Positions 24,370-33,428 of a DNA stretch of 52,595 nucleotides are shown one piece after another. Position 1 is the stretch's first letter; the number at the start of each line of letters is the position of its first letter. The notes under the pieces are model-generated. The model did no database searches. It worked only from the letters and a program-made list of their open reading frames with translations, and was not told the origin of the DNA. A program made the position numbers and the translations under genes. Origin of the DNA: an uncultured Aquimonas sp. (lineage in GTDB: Bacteria; Pseudomonadota; Gammaproteobacteria; Xanthomonadales; Xanthomonadaceae); the NCBI RefSeq assembly GCF_937888285.1, contig NZ_CALART010000021.1, forward strand, positions 1 through 52,595, in the 5' to 3' direction.

Positions 24370-26585
24370 GGGGCGTCTCCGGCCAGTGCCGCCTGCACGC
24401 TGGCCTCGGTGAGGATCGTCGGCAGTACGCGGCCCTCGGGCTCACCCGCACGGAACACCACGTAGAGCGGCACGCCGACGGCGCCGTGCTGCTCAAGGAA
24501 CTCGGTGATGGCCGGGTCGACATTGGTCCAGTCGCCGACCATGTAGACCGCATTCGCCGCAGCCAGCGCGTCCTTGAACACCGGCTGCGAGAGCACGCGG
24601 GCCTCGATGGCCTTGCAGGTCACGCACCAGTCGGCGGTCATGTTGACGAAGACGGTGCGGCCTTCGCTGCGCAGCGCGGCCAGCCGCTGCGCCGAGTAGG
24701 GCTCGACGCCTTCGGCTTGGACCGCAGCACTCGGCGTCGGCAGGCGTTCAACCATCAGCAGCGGCACGGCAGACGCGGCGATCAGCAGCCAGGCCAGTGC
24801 GCGCGCCGCGCCCTTCTCGGCGTAGCGGCTGCGCTCGAAGGCCCACAGGCCAGCGGCCAGCACGACGAGACCGATCAGGGCCAGGGCCACCGCATCCATG
24901 CCGCGCTGGTTGCCCAGCACCCACAGCAGCCAGACCGCCGTGAGGTACATCGGGAAGGCGAGGATGTTCTTGAAGGTCTCCATCCACGCGCCGGGTTTGG
25001 GCAGGCGTTGCGCCAGCGCCGGCACGAAGCCGATCAGCAGGAAGGGCAGGGCGAGCCCAAGGCCCAGCGCGAGGAACAGGGCGATGCCCAGCCAGGCCGG
25101 CGCGGTGAAGGCAAAGGCCAGGGCCGGGCCCATGAAGGGCGCGGTGCAGGGGCTGGCCACCACCACCGCCAGCACGCCGGTGAAGAAGTCGCCCGCCGGG
25201 CCGCTGCGCTGGGTCAGGCCCTGGCCGACGCCGGCGATGCCGCCGCCCAGCGTGAACACGCCCGACAGCGAGAGGCCGACCGCGAACATCACGTAGACGA
25301 CGAAACCGACGAACAGCGGCTGCTGCAGCTGGAAGCCCCAGCCGAGCGCCTCGCCGGCGGCGCGCAGGCCGAGCGCCAGCGCGCCGAGTGCCGCAAAGCT
25401 GACCAATACGCCGGCGGTGTACCAGAGCGCATGCGCGCGCGCCTTGTGCGCGCTTTCGCCGCTTTGCGCCAGGCCGATCGCCTTCAGCGACAGCACCGGC
25501 AGCACGCAGGGCATCAGATTCAGGATCAGGCCGCCGGCCACCGCACCCAGCAGGGCCAGCAGCACCGCGCCGAGGCCGAGGTCCGCGCCCGGCGGCCGGG
25601 TGCGCGCCACGTCCTCCGGCGGCAGTTCGCGGGCGGCGCCCGCCGGCAGGTCCAGCGCTACGCGGCGGGTCATCGGCGGGTAGCAGATGCCTTCCGTCTG
25701 GCAGCCCTGGAACTCGGCGACCACGCTGACGTTCGCGGCTGCGCCGGTGGCGCGGGCGATCGGCAGCTCGATCTCGACCGGGTCGAAGTAGACCAGCACC
25801 TCGCCGAAGTGCTCGTCGCGGTGGTTCACGCCGGGCGGCCAGCGCGGCTCGCCTGCGGTGGCTTCCTCACCCTCGATGCGGAAGCCCGAACGGTCGCGGT
25901 AGACGTAGTAGCCGCGCGCCGGGGTGATCCGCAGCAGCAGAGTGTCGGCGCCGTCGGCGATGGCCTCGAACTGGAAGGCCTCGGCCTCGGGCAGGGGCGC
26001 GGCCTCGACGCCGCTCGATTCGACGCTGAAGGGCGCCGGCGTGGCCAGAGACCCGCTGCGCTCACCGATGATTGGGGTGAAGCTCGGCGCCGGCAGGCCG
26101 GGCAGGCCGCCCGCGGCGGGCGCTGTTGGCAAGCCGCTGGAGGCGGCTGCCGAGACCGGCAGCCGTACCTCGATGCGCTTGGTATGCGGCGGATAGCAGA
26201 TGCCGACATCGGCGCAGCCCTGGTAGCGCACCTTGAGCGGCAGACGACCGTCCGGCCCGGCGCGCACGCCGTCGAGCCTCGCGATCAGCTCACCGCGGTA
26301 GGTTTCGACATCGCCGAAGAAATCGTCGGTGTAGGCCGTGCCCGGCGGCATCGCCAGCTCGCCGGCCGAGAGGCCTTCGCCGTCCGCTTCGGCACCGGTG
26401 CGATGGCGGTAGAGGTAGTAGCCCTCGGCGATCTGCCAGCGCAGCTCGACGGACTCGGCATCGAGCGCGCGCGCTTCCAGGCGGAAGGCCTCGTCGATGG
26501 GCAGCAGCTCGGAATCGTCGATGGCGGGGGCGAGGCGGCTGGCAACAAGCAGCAGCAGGCCGGCGAGGCGGAGGATCAGGGGCAT
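24366..26585 (-). CDS. dsbD: DsbD thiol:disulfide interchange protein with two N-terminal sensor domains
   Basis: This 739-residue protein carries electrons from cytoplasmic thioredoxin across the inner membrane to periplasmic reductases. Two successive N-terminal alpha domains are seen, each with its redox pair in the same context: Cys124/Cys130 in QGCADVGICYPP and Cys295/Cys301 in QGCQTEGICYPP. The membrane domain follows (about 340-610), with Cys360 in LMPCVLPV and Cys480 in ASPCTAPF. A thioredoxin domain with Cys654/Cys657 in DWCVTCK ends the protein. E. coli DsbD has only one alpha domain and is correspondingly shorter. A signal peptide occupies about 1-22. It is coupled to the TlpA-like gene by ATGA. 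Confidence 0.93.
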   Translation of the reverse strand: MPLILRLAGLLLLVASRLAPAIDDSELLPIDEAFRLEARALDAESVELRWQIAEGYYLYRHRTGAEADGEGLSAGELAMPPGTAYTDDFFGDVETYRGELIARLDGVRAGPDGRLPLKVRYQGCADVGICYPPHTKRIEVRLPVSAAASSGLPTAPAAGGLPGLPAPSFTPIIGERSGSLATPAPFSVESSGVEAAPLPEAEAFQFEAIADGADTLLLRITPARGYYVYRDRSGFRIEGEEATAGEPRWPPGVNHRDEHFGEVLVYFDPVEIELPIARATGAAANVSVVAEFQGCQTEGICYPPMTRRVALDLPAGAARELPPEDVARTRPPGADLGLGAVLLALLGAVAGGLILNLMPCVLPVLSLKAIGLAQSGESAHKARAHALWYTAGVLVSFAALGALALGLRAAGEALGWGFQLQQPLFVGFVVYVMFAVGLSLSGVFTLGGGIAGVGQGLTQRSGPAGDFFTGVLAVVVASPCTAPFMGPALAFAFTAPAWLGIALFLALGLGLALPFLLIGFVPALAQRLPKPGAWMETFKNILAFPMYLTAVWLLWVLGNQRGMDAVALALIGLVVLAAGLWAFERSRYAEKGAARALAWLLIAASAVPLLMVERLPTPSAAVQAEGVEPYSAQRLAALRSEGRTVFVNMTADWCVTCKAIEARVLSQPVFKDALAAANAVYMVGDWTNVDPAITEFLEQHGAVGVPLYVVFRAGEPEGRVLPTILTEASVQAALAGDAP

Positions 26586-26714
26586 GGGATTCGCGTCGAA
26601 GCAGGGCGCGCGGCGGTCGGGACCAGACCGCGGCCAGCACGGATAGTTCGCCGGGGCCGGCGAAACGGAGCGAGAAGCTTAGCGAATCGGGCCGCGGTGG
26701 GCCCGTGAGCGTCA

Positions 26715-26746
26715 CCGGCCCCGCCCGTTCAAGCGGGCGGGGCCGG
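26715..26746 (-). terminator. Strong hairpin after the endonuclease gene
   Basis: Perfect 13-bp arms (26715-26727 and 26734-26746, CCGGCCCCGCCCG) enclose a 6-nt loop. The hairpin starts 14 nt past the endonuclease stop on the minus strand. It lacks a U-run. Confidence 0.55.
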
Positions 26747-26759
26747 CCGCGTGCTGCGA

Positions 26760-28973
26760 TCAGTTCGGCGCTTCGAAGCCGTTGCCGAAGATCCGAGTCG
26801 GCGTCGGCGGCGGGGCCAGCTGGCATGTCGCCGGGCGGCTGCTGGTGAACAGGGCCTGGGTGCCCCACTCCGGATGGTCGATGAAGGGATTGCGGTTGCC
26901 CTGGTAGGAGAACACCACGTCATTGCGGCGGCGTTCGGCCTCACTCGGCGGGTCGGCCTGGTGCCAGGCCAGCACCGTGCTCATCAGGCCCATATAGGCC
27001 GGCGAGTTGCTGGTGCCGACGATCAGGCTGCGGTTGTCGGTGAGCTCCAGGTCCGGCTCGACCTGGCCGGTCACCGGGTGGGTGCCGCCTTCATAGCGGA
27101 TCGCCATGTACAGGATGGTGCGGGCGAAGTCGCCCTTGCGCGCGCTCCAGACCTCGTAGCTGCTGCCGTTGAACCAGTTCGAGTTGCCCGGGTACTGGCC
27201 GGTGCCGCCGCCTACGCCCAGGTTCACCTCGGTCGGACGCTCGCTGCAGCCGCTGCTCTGCGCGCAGTCGGCATAGGGCTTGTTGCCGCGGTCGGCGTTG
27301 TAGCCGGTATCGGTGAGATACAGCATGTGGGTGTCGGTGTAGGGCGCATACGGCCGGCCCTGCGCGTCGGTCTGGCTGGGGAAGCCCAGCGAGTTCGGCC
27401 AGCTGTGCTCGCGGTTGTAGGTGATGCCGCTGCCGGTGCCGGCGCGATCGCTGCCCTTGACGTACTTGCGGTTGCGGTAGGCGTCGATGATCCGGGTGGG
27501 GTCGTTGGGGTCTTCCTCGGCCAGCTCCAGGATCGTCCAGGTGCTGGTGCCTGCGCCCGAGTACGGGAAGGCGGTGTGGCCGCGGATGGTGGCGTGCAGC
27601 GAGCAGCGCAGCTGCTCGGGGCTGCTGGTGTTGACCTGCGCGTAGTAGCCGCTGGCGCCGGCGCTGACGCTGAACTCGACCACCACGTTCGCCGCCAGGT
27701 TCTGGCCGCTGGCGTCGGTGATGCGGTCGGCCAGGATGCGCAGGGTGCAGCTGTCGCCCTCTTCCAGCAGGGCCTGCGGCGACAGCGTGATGGTCTGGCC
27801 GCTGGCCGGATGGCTGAGGGCGATCGCGCCGGCGGCATCGCACTCGAGGCTGAAGGCCGGCGCCGCCAGGTTCACGCTCTCGCTGAACTGCACGCTCGGC
27901 GTCACTGCCGGTGCGACGTTGGCGGCACCGTTGGCCGGCGTGGTCGACAGCACCTGCGGCGGCAGGTCGGCTTCGGTGCTGAAGACGAGGCTGATGTCGG
28001 CGGCGAGGGGCTCGGGCGTGCCGTCGCGATCGGTGACCGCGGATGCCGGGATGCTGAGCGCACAGTTCGCCGAGTAGGGCAGGGCGCTGTTCGGCGTCAG
28101 CACGATCTCGCTGGCCGGGCTGTTGCTGCTGAAAGCGACCGCATTGCCGCCGCAGCTGAAGTTCACCGCGGCCGCATTCAGATCGACGCTTTCGGAGAAG
28201 CGCAGCCGCGGCGCCTGGCTGACGGACACATTGGTGGCGTTGTTGACTGGCGTGGTCGACAGCAGCACTGGGGGCACGTCGGCCAGGGTGCCGATGACGA
28301 GGTCGTCGATGGCGAGGCCGTCGTCGTTGCTGGAGGCGTTGAAGTCGACCCAGCGGATCCACAGCACCTGGTCGGCGCCCCAGTTCAGGCCGGTGATCTC
28401 GCCGCTGATGGCCGCGCGATTGGCGGCGGCGTTGCCGTCCAGCGGACCCGGGGCTGCGCTGGTGTTTGGCGCGACGAAGCGCAGCGCGCTTACCGCGGTC
28501 CAGGTGCCGGTGGTCAGGCTGGTGGCATCCAGGCTGTACTCGAAATCGAGGCGGTCTTCGCGGCCTGCCGTGCCCAGCCGCCATTGCTCACCGGTGTAGG
28601 ACAGGCCGAGCGAAGACAGCGCGCCGCCGCTGCGGTTGACCAGCTGCAGGCCGAAGCGGCTGTTGAGCGAACCCGACAGCAGTGCACCGAGTGCGCGCTC
28701 GCTGGAGCCGGTGCTGCCATAGCTCCAGGTGTCGCCGCTGTTGCTGCTGCCGTCGCCGGCCTGGTACTGGCCGTTGTTGTTGCTGCTGGTGCCCGCCTCG
28801 GCGATCGCCCAGCCGGCCGGCAGCGCAGCGCTGCTGCCGCTGTTGGCCAGCGTGTCGAAGTCCTGGCTGTAGCCGCCAGTGAAATCCACCTGTGCGGTGG
28901 CGAGCTGCGGCAGGGCCGCACACGAAAACAGGAACGCGACCGACGCGAGCGCGCGGCCGAAGACGATGCGCAT
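26760..28973 (-). CDS. Exported endonuclease I with Ig-like domains and a GFE tail
   Basis: This 737-residue secreted nuclease has a signal peptide (about 1-27). An N-terminal beta domain (about 28-235) begins DFTGGYSQDFDTLANSG. Two SbsA/Ig-like repeats follow, each opening LLSTTPVNNATNV or VLSTTPANGAANV and containing a PxxRFSESV/PSVQFSESV pair. The catalytic endonuclease I (EndA/NucM) domain is at about 445-720, with the signature ITYNREHSWPNSLG and a later GDFARTILYMAIRY. The protein ends FGNGFEAPN, a short tail I associate with exported proteins of Xanthomonadales. The ATG at 28973 begins the signal peptide. Its likely role is degrading extracellular DNA for nutrients or biofilm turnover. 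Confidence 0.85.
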   Translation of the reverse strand: MRIVFGRALASVAFLFSCAALPQLATAQVDFTGGYSQDFDTLANSGSSAALPAGWAIAEAGTSSNNNGQYQAGDGSSNSGDTWSYGSTGSSERALGALLSGSLNSRFGLQLVNRSGGALSSLGLSYTGEQWRLGTAGREDRLDFEYSLDATSLTTGTWTAVSALRFVAPNTSAAPGPLDGNAAANRAAISGEITGLNWGADQVLWIRWVDFNASSNDDGLAIDDLVIGTLADVPPVLLSTTPVNNATNVSVSQAPRLRFSESVDLNAAAVNFSCGGNAVAFSSNSPASEIVLTPNSALPYSANCALSIPASAVTDRDGTPEPLAADISLVFSTEADLPPQVLSTTPANGAANVAPAVTPSVQFSESVNLAAPAFSLECDAAGAIALSHPASGQTITLSPQALLEEGDSCTLRILADRITDASGQNLAANVVVEFSVSAGASGYYAQVNTSSPEQLRCSLHATIRGHTAFPYSGAGTSTWTILELAEEDPNDPTRIIDAYRNRKYVKGSDRAGTGSGITYNREHSWPNSLGFPSQTDAQGRPYAPYTDTHMLYLTDTGYNADRGNKPYADCAQSSGCSERPTEVNLGVGGGTGQYPGNSNWFNGSSYEVWSARKGDFARTILYMAIRYEGGTHPVTGQVEPDLELTDNRSLIVGTSNSPAYMGLMSTVLAWHQADPPSEAERRRNDVVFSYQGNRNPFIDHPEWGTQALFTSSRPATCQLAPPPTPTRIFGNGFEAPN

Positions 28974-29386
28974 CTGGAACCCCCGAAGCATGCAGTGGAT
29001 TGGCCCGGCAACGGGGGCAGCGCGATCGTCCTTCCCTGACGGTGCGCGGCCTCGCGGTGGCGCCGCCCGCGCGTGCGGGTCGGCCCGAACGGGCGAAGGT
29101 TCCGCCAGGCGCCGTGCCCGAACGGAAGAACCGCCAAGGATAGCGGCCGAATGCTGCGCTGTCTTTTCAACGAAAGGCCGTTGTGCGCCGCCCCAGAGGA
29201 TCACCGGTGGCGGGTGGCGTCACGCGAGGTGTGTGTCGTTGGGCGTTGTCTTCGCCACAAGCTCAGGGCTGGTTGGCGCAGCCTGCGATCAGGGACCGGG
29301 GCGAGCGCTTGGGCCGTGGTGGGCCAGGGCCCACCCCATGACGGCGGGCGTGCGCGCCAGTTCGACGCGAGTTGAAGGACTCCGCT
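28974..29386. other. Intergenic region with a lone REP palindrome
   Basis: These 413 bases hold the leader of the endonuclease gene and the 3' flank of cutA. A single family A palindrome lies at 29318-29335 with no inverted partner nearby. A weak minus-strand promoter candidate is AAGACA-17-TATCCT near 29137-29165. No gene is seen. Confidence 0.45.
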
Positions 29387-29722
29387 TCAGGCCGTCCGTA
29401 CCGGCGGCGTCGAACCGAAGCGTACCCAGTCGAGATAGGCGGGCAGCCCGCCGTCGATCGGGATCGCGACCAGCTCGGGCAGCGCGTAGGGATGCAGCCG
29501 CGTGATCTCGTTCATCAGTGCGGGCAGGCTGCTGGCGCGGGTCTTGATCAGCAGCTGCACTTCGCGGGCGGTTTCCACTTCGCCCTGCCAGCGATACACC
29601 GAGGTCACCCCCGGCAGCAGGCTGACACAGGCGGCGAGCTGGGCATCCACCAGCGCGCGGGCGATGGCCTCGGCGACCAGCGGATCAGGGGCGGTGGTGA
29701 GGACGAGCTGGAGGTCGGACAT
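29387..29722 (-). CDS. cutA: CutA1 divalent-ion tolerance protein
   Basis: This 111-residue protein forms the trimeric, ferredoxin-like CutA fold. It has family landmarks LAACVSLLPGVTSVYRWQGEVE in essence and VQLLIKTRASSLPALMNEITRLHPYALPELVAIPI, each trimmed here to the recognisable part. It is linked to copper/divalent metal tolerance in E. coli, although the biochemical role remains unclear. In many proteobacteria cutA lies directly upstream of dsbD. Here the endonuclease gene lies between them on the same strand. Confidence 0.93.
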   Translation of the reverse strand: MSDLQLVLTTAPDPLVAEAIARALVDAQLAACVSLLPGVTSVYRWQGEVETAREVQLLIKTRASSLPALMNEITRLHPYALPELVAIPIDGGLPAYLDWVRFGSTPPVRTA

Positions 29723-29748
29723 CTTGGAGCCGGGATTTGGGATTGGGG

Positions 29749-29818
29749 GTGAGGCGACGCGCTTACGCGGCATGCCGCGTGCGTCGGCGAACGCCCGAGC
29801 GCTGTGCGCGAGGGCCGG
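29749..29818 (-). repeat. 70-bp repeat, inverted third copy
   Basis: This is the reverse complement of the tandem unit at 22011-22150, including ACGCGGCATGCCGCGT. It stands between cutA and groES, next to a GGGATTTGGGATTGGGGG tract of the GATTCGGG type. Confidence 0.85.
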
Positions 29819-30050
29819 GTAGGGATTCGCAGGAGCGGGCTCGGCGGGGAAGACCGCTGAGGGCTCTCGATCGGCTGCGTGTCACAGCAGGGGGGCGCAG
29901 AGGCGATCCGGATCGCTCGCGCACTTCTTCGGAGTGCCTCCCCCTTGAAAGCGCAGATCGCCCGCCCCATCTGTCACCCGCCCCGACGCTGACGTCGGTC
30001 GAGCAGCCTACCCCGGCTGGCATCGACGACGTCACATTCCGTGGCTAAAC

Positions 30051-30077
30051 TTGGCACTCACCAACGGCGAGTGCTAA
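30051..30077. promoter_or_regulatory. CIRCE operator (HrcA binding site)
   Basis: TTGGCACTC and GAGTGCTAA are separated by exactly 9 bases. The consensus is TTAGCACTC-N9-GAGTGCTAA, with one mismatch in the left arm. It lies 48 bp before the groES start and predicts repression by HrcA, released on heat shock. Confidence 0.95.
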
Positions 30078-30125
30078 CAAAGCGCGTTGGACCATCGACA
30101 AATCAGTCACTTACCGAGGATCCAC

Positions 30126-30413
30126 ATGAACCTGAAACCCCTGCACGATCGCGTCGTCATCAAGCGCATGGAAGAAGAGAAGGTCTCTGCCGGCGGCATC
30201 GTGATCCCCGACAGCGCCACCGAGAAGCCCATCCGCGGCGAAATCGTCGCCGTCGGCGAGGGCAAGCCGCTCGACAACGGCAGCGTGCGCGCGCTGAAGG
30301 TCAAGGCCGGCGACAAGGTGCTGTTCGGCAAGTACGCCGGCACCGAGGTGAAGGTCGACGGCACCGATTACCTGGTGGTGCGCGAGGACGACATCTTGGC
30401 CGTCATCGGCTGA
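30126..30413 (+). CDS. groES: GroES co-chaperonin
   Basis: This 95-residue protein caps the GroEL chamber as a heptamer. The family sequence is clear: MNLKPLHDRVVIKR at the start, the mobile loop EEEKVSAGGIVIPDSA, and a C-terminal TDYLVVREDDILAVI. GAGGA precedes the ATG at 30126 by about 6 nt. The operon is controlled by the CIRCE element just upstream. The groEL start is 166 bp downstream, an unusually long spacer filled by a repeat. Confidence 0.97.
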   Translation: MNLKPLHDRVVIKRMEEEKVSAGGIVIPDSATEKPIRGEIVAVGEGKPLDNGSVRALKVKAGDKVLFGKYAGTEVKVDGTDYLVVREDDILAVIG

Positions 30414-30425
30414 AGCCGCTGACGG

Positions 30426-30563
30426 CGGGATTCGGGAGTAGGGATTCGGGATTCGTAGAAGCCAAGCGCTTCCGCCCCTCGGGGGCGTATCGATCCCGAC
30501 GCCCTGCCCGAAACCCGCCACCGCTGATGTCGCGAATCCCGAATCACGAATCCCCAATCACGC
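30426..30563. repeat. Inverted GATTCGGG repeats inside the groES-groEL spacer
   Basis: A left tract (about 30426-30458, GGGATTCGG repeats) and a right tract (about 30533-30563, CGAATCCCGAATC-type repeats) are inverted relative to each other and could form a long stem. The same tract begins the REP composites at 16758 and 21783. The insertion leaves the groEL ribosome site (AGAGGAAC) intact. Confidence 0.75.
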
Positions 30564-30579
30564 TTTAGAGGAACATCTC

Positions 30580-32217
<1,638 letters not shown>

Positions 32218-32247
32218 GTCCGGCTTCTCCAAGCGTCACGCGTTGAA

Positions 32248-32281
32248 CAGAAGCCCCGCCTTGTGCGGGGCTTCTGCTTTC
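32248..32281 (+). terminator. Terminator after groEL
   Basis: Perfect 12-bp arms CAGAAGCCCCGC (32248-32259) and GCGGGGCTTCTG (32265-32276) enclose a CTTGT loop and are followed by CTTTCTT. This is a classic intrinsic terminator and marks the left edge of the defence island. Confidence 0.9.
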
Positions 32282-32313
32282 TTGACCGCCAGCGGTGTCG
32301 ACTGCCGCAGCGA

Positions 32314-32343
32314 TTGCCGAACACCACCGCGCCGGCATAACCT
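32314..32343 (+). promoter_or_regulatory. Candidate sigma-70 promoter of the Panacea gene
   Basis: TTGCCG (32314-32319) and TAACCT (32338-32343) are 18 bases apart, each matching four of six consensus positions. The start codon is 29 nt further. It is weak, but is the best match in the short leader. Confidence 0.3.
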
Positions 32344-32371
32344 GCGCTGGCTTAGCCGCGAGAGCCTCCAC

Positions 32372-32932
32372 ATGCTGAAGAACCATTGCCGGGAAAAGCT
32401 CATCAACGCCGCGATCTACTTCGCGAAGAACACGCGTTTCTGCGGCAAGATCAAGCTCATCAAGCTTCTCTACCTGCTCGACTTCGAACACTTCCGGCAG
32501 ACGGGCGCTTCGGTGACCGGCCAGGAGTATCGCGCCATGAAGATGGGCCCGGTGCCGATGGAGCTGTATCAGGAGTGGGACGCACTCGAAGCGGACTTTG
32601 CCGATGCGATCGAGATCGTTCCAGAAAAAGTCGTGGACTTCATGCGCGAGTCTGTCCGCCCCAAGCGCGTCTTTGACGACGCCCACTTCACGAGGCGCGA
32701 ACTGCGCCTGATGGAAGACCTTGCGGAGCGCTTCCGCGACGATTTGTCCAAGCCGATGATCGGCGTCACCCACGAAGAGCGAGGTCCTTGGGCTGCGATC
32801 TGGGACAACGGCCGCGGCTACCTCGAACGCATCCCCTACACCTTGGCGATCCGCGACGAAGATCCGCACGCCGAGGTGATCCGCGAAGCCGCAGCCGAGC
32901 GCGAAGGCATTCGTCAGGCGAATCTGCACTGA
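32372..32932 (+). CDS. Panacea-domain (SocA-like) putative antitoxin
   Basis: This 186-residue protein has the Panacea/DUF4065 domain in about residues 12-140. Recognisable segments are the helix GKIKLIKLLYLLDFEHFRQTG (in essence), VTGQEYRAMKMGPVPMELY, and THEERGPW near the end of the domain. Panacea proteins act as antitoxins (PanA) for many unrelated toxins, or as proteolytic adapters such as SocA of Caulobacter. Here it is the first gene of a two-gene unit, 3 nt before a small unrelated ORF, the layout of a toxin-antitoxin pair. The ATG at 32372 begins the conserved part; longer readings run back through the groEL terminator. Confidence 0.82.
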   Translation: MLKNHCREKLINAAIYFAKNTRFCGKIKLIKLLYLLDFEHFRQTGASVTGQEYRAMKMGPVPMELYQEWDALEADFADAIEIVPEKVVDFMRESVRPKRVFDDAHFTRRELRLMEDLAERFRDDLSKPMIGVTHEERGPWAAIWDNGRGYLERIPYTLAIRDEDPHAEVIREAAAEREGIRQANLH

Positions 32933-32935
32933 TCT

Positions 32936-33370
32936 ATGCCTGCCCGCATTGGCCACGTCTACCAGGACGCGTGCTTCTACGCCGACGCCGACAGCGGCGA
33001 GCTCAAGCGCAAGTTTCTGTTGGTGCTCGCCGCTGAACCCGGGCGCGACATCGTGGCGCGGCTCCTCACCAGCCGCTACGCCAGCCTGAGGCCTCGGGAG
33101 CCCGCCTGCTTCCACGGAGACCCTTATCCCGGCTTCTTTCTCGGGGTGCCTGGCGGCCCGCTCAACCGGGAGACCTGGCTTGATCTGCGGGCGATGGGTG
33201 ATCTCGATGCTTGGGATTTCGCGCGACACCTCAGCGAAGGCCGCATCACCGATGTGGGCCCGATAGCGGTTGCATTGTTTAGGGGCGCACTCGCCTGCGC
33301 TGCGAGTGCAGACGACACCACCCGTTCGCAAGAAAGCCGCATCCGCAATGCACTGGCGCAGCTCGGCTGA
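32936..33370 (+). CDS. Small protein paired with Panacea antitoxin, putative toxin
   Basis: This 144-residue soluble protein belongs to no family I can name with confidence. The N-terminal pattern (GHVYQDACFYADADSGELKRKFLLVLA in essence, then RLLTSRYASLRP) vaguely recalls the small barrels of MazF/PemK toxins, but no diagnostic residue set is present. A middle segment FHGDPYPGFFLGVPGGPLNR is distinctive. It starts 3 nt after the Panacea stop, which implies co-translation. The toxin role is inferred only from this context. It ends 58 bp before hsdR. Confidence 0.6.
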   Translation: MPARIGHVYQDACFYADADSGELKRKFLLVLAAEPGRDIVARLLTSRYASLRPREPACFHGDPYPGFFLGVPGGPLNRETWLDLRAMGDLDAWDFARHLSEGRITDVGPIAVALFRGALACAASADDTTRSQESRIRNALAQLG

Positions 33371-33428
33371 CACCCACTGCAATTCCCGCTAACGTGCGGC
33401 CATCGATCTTTCCCGCTGCGGGCCTTCG

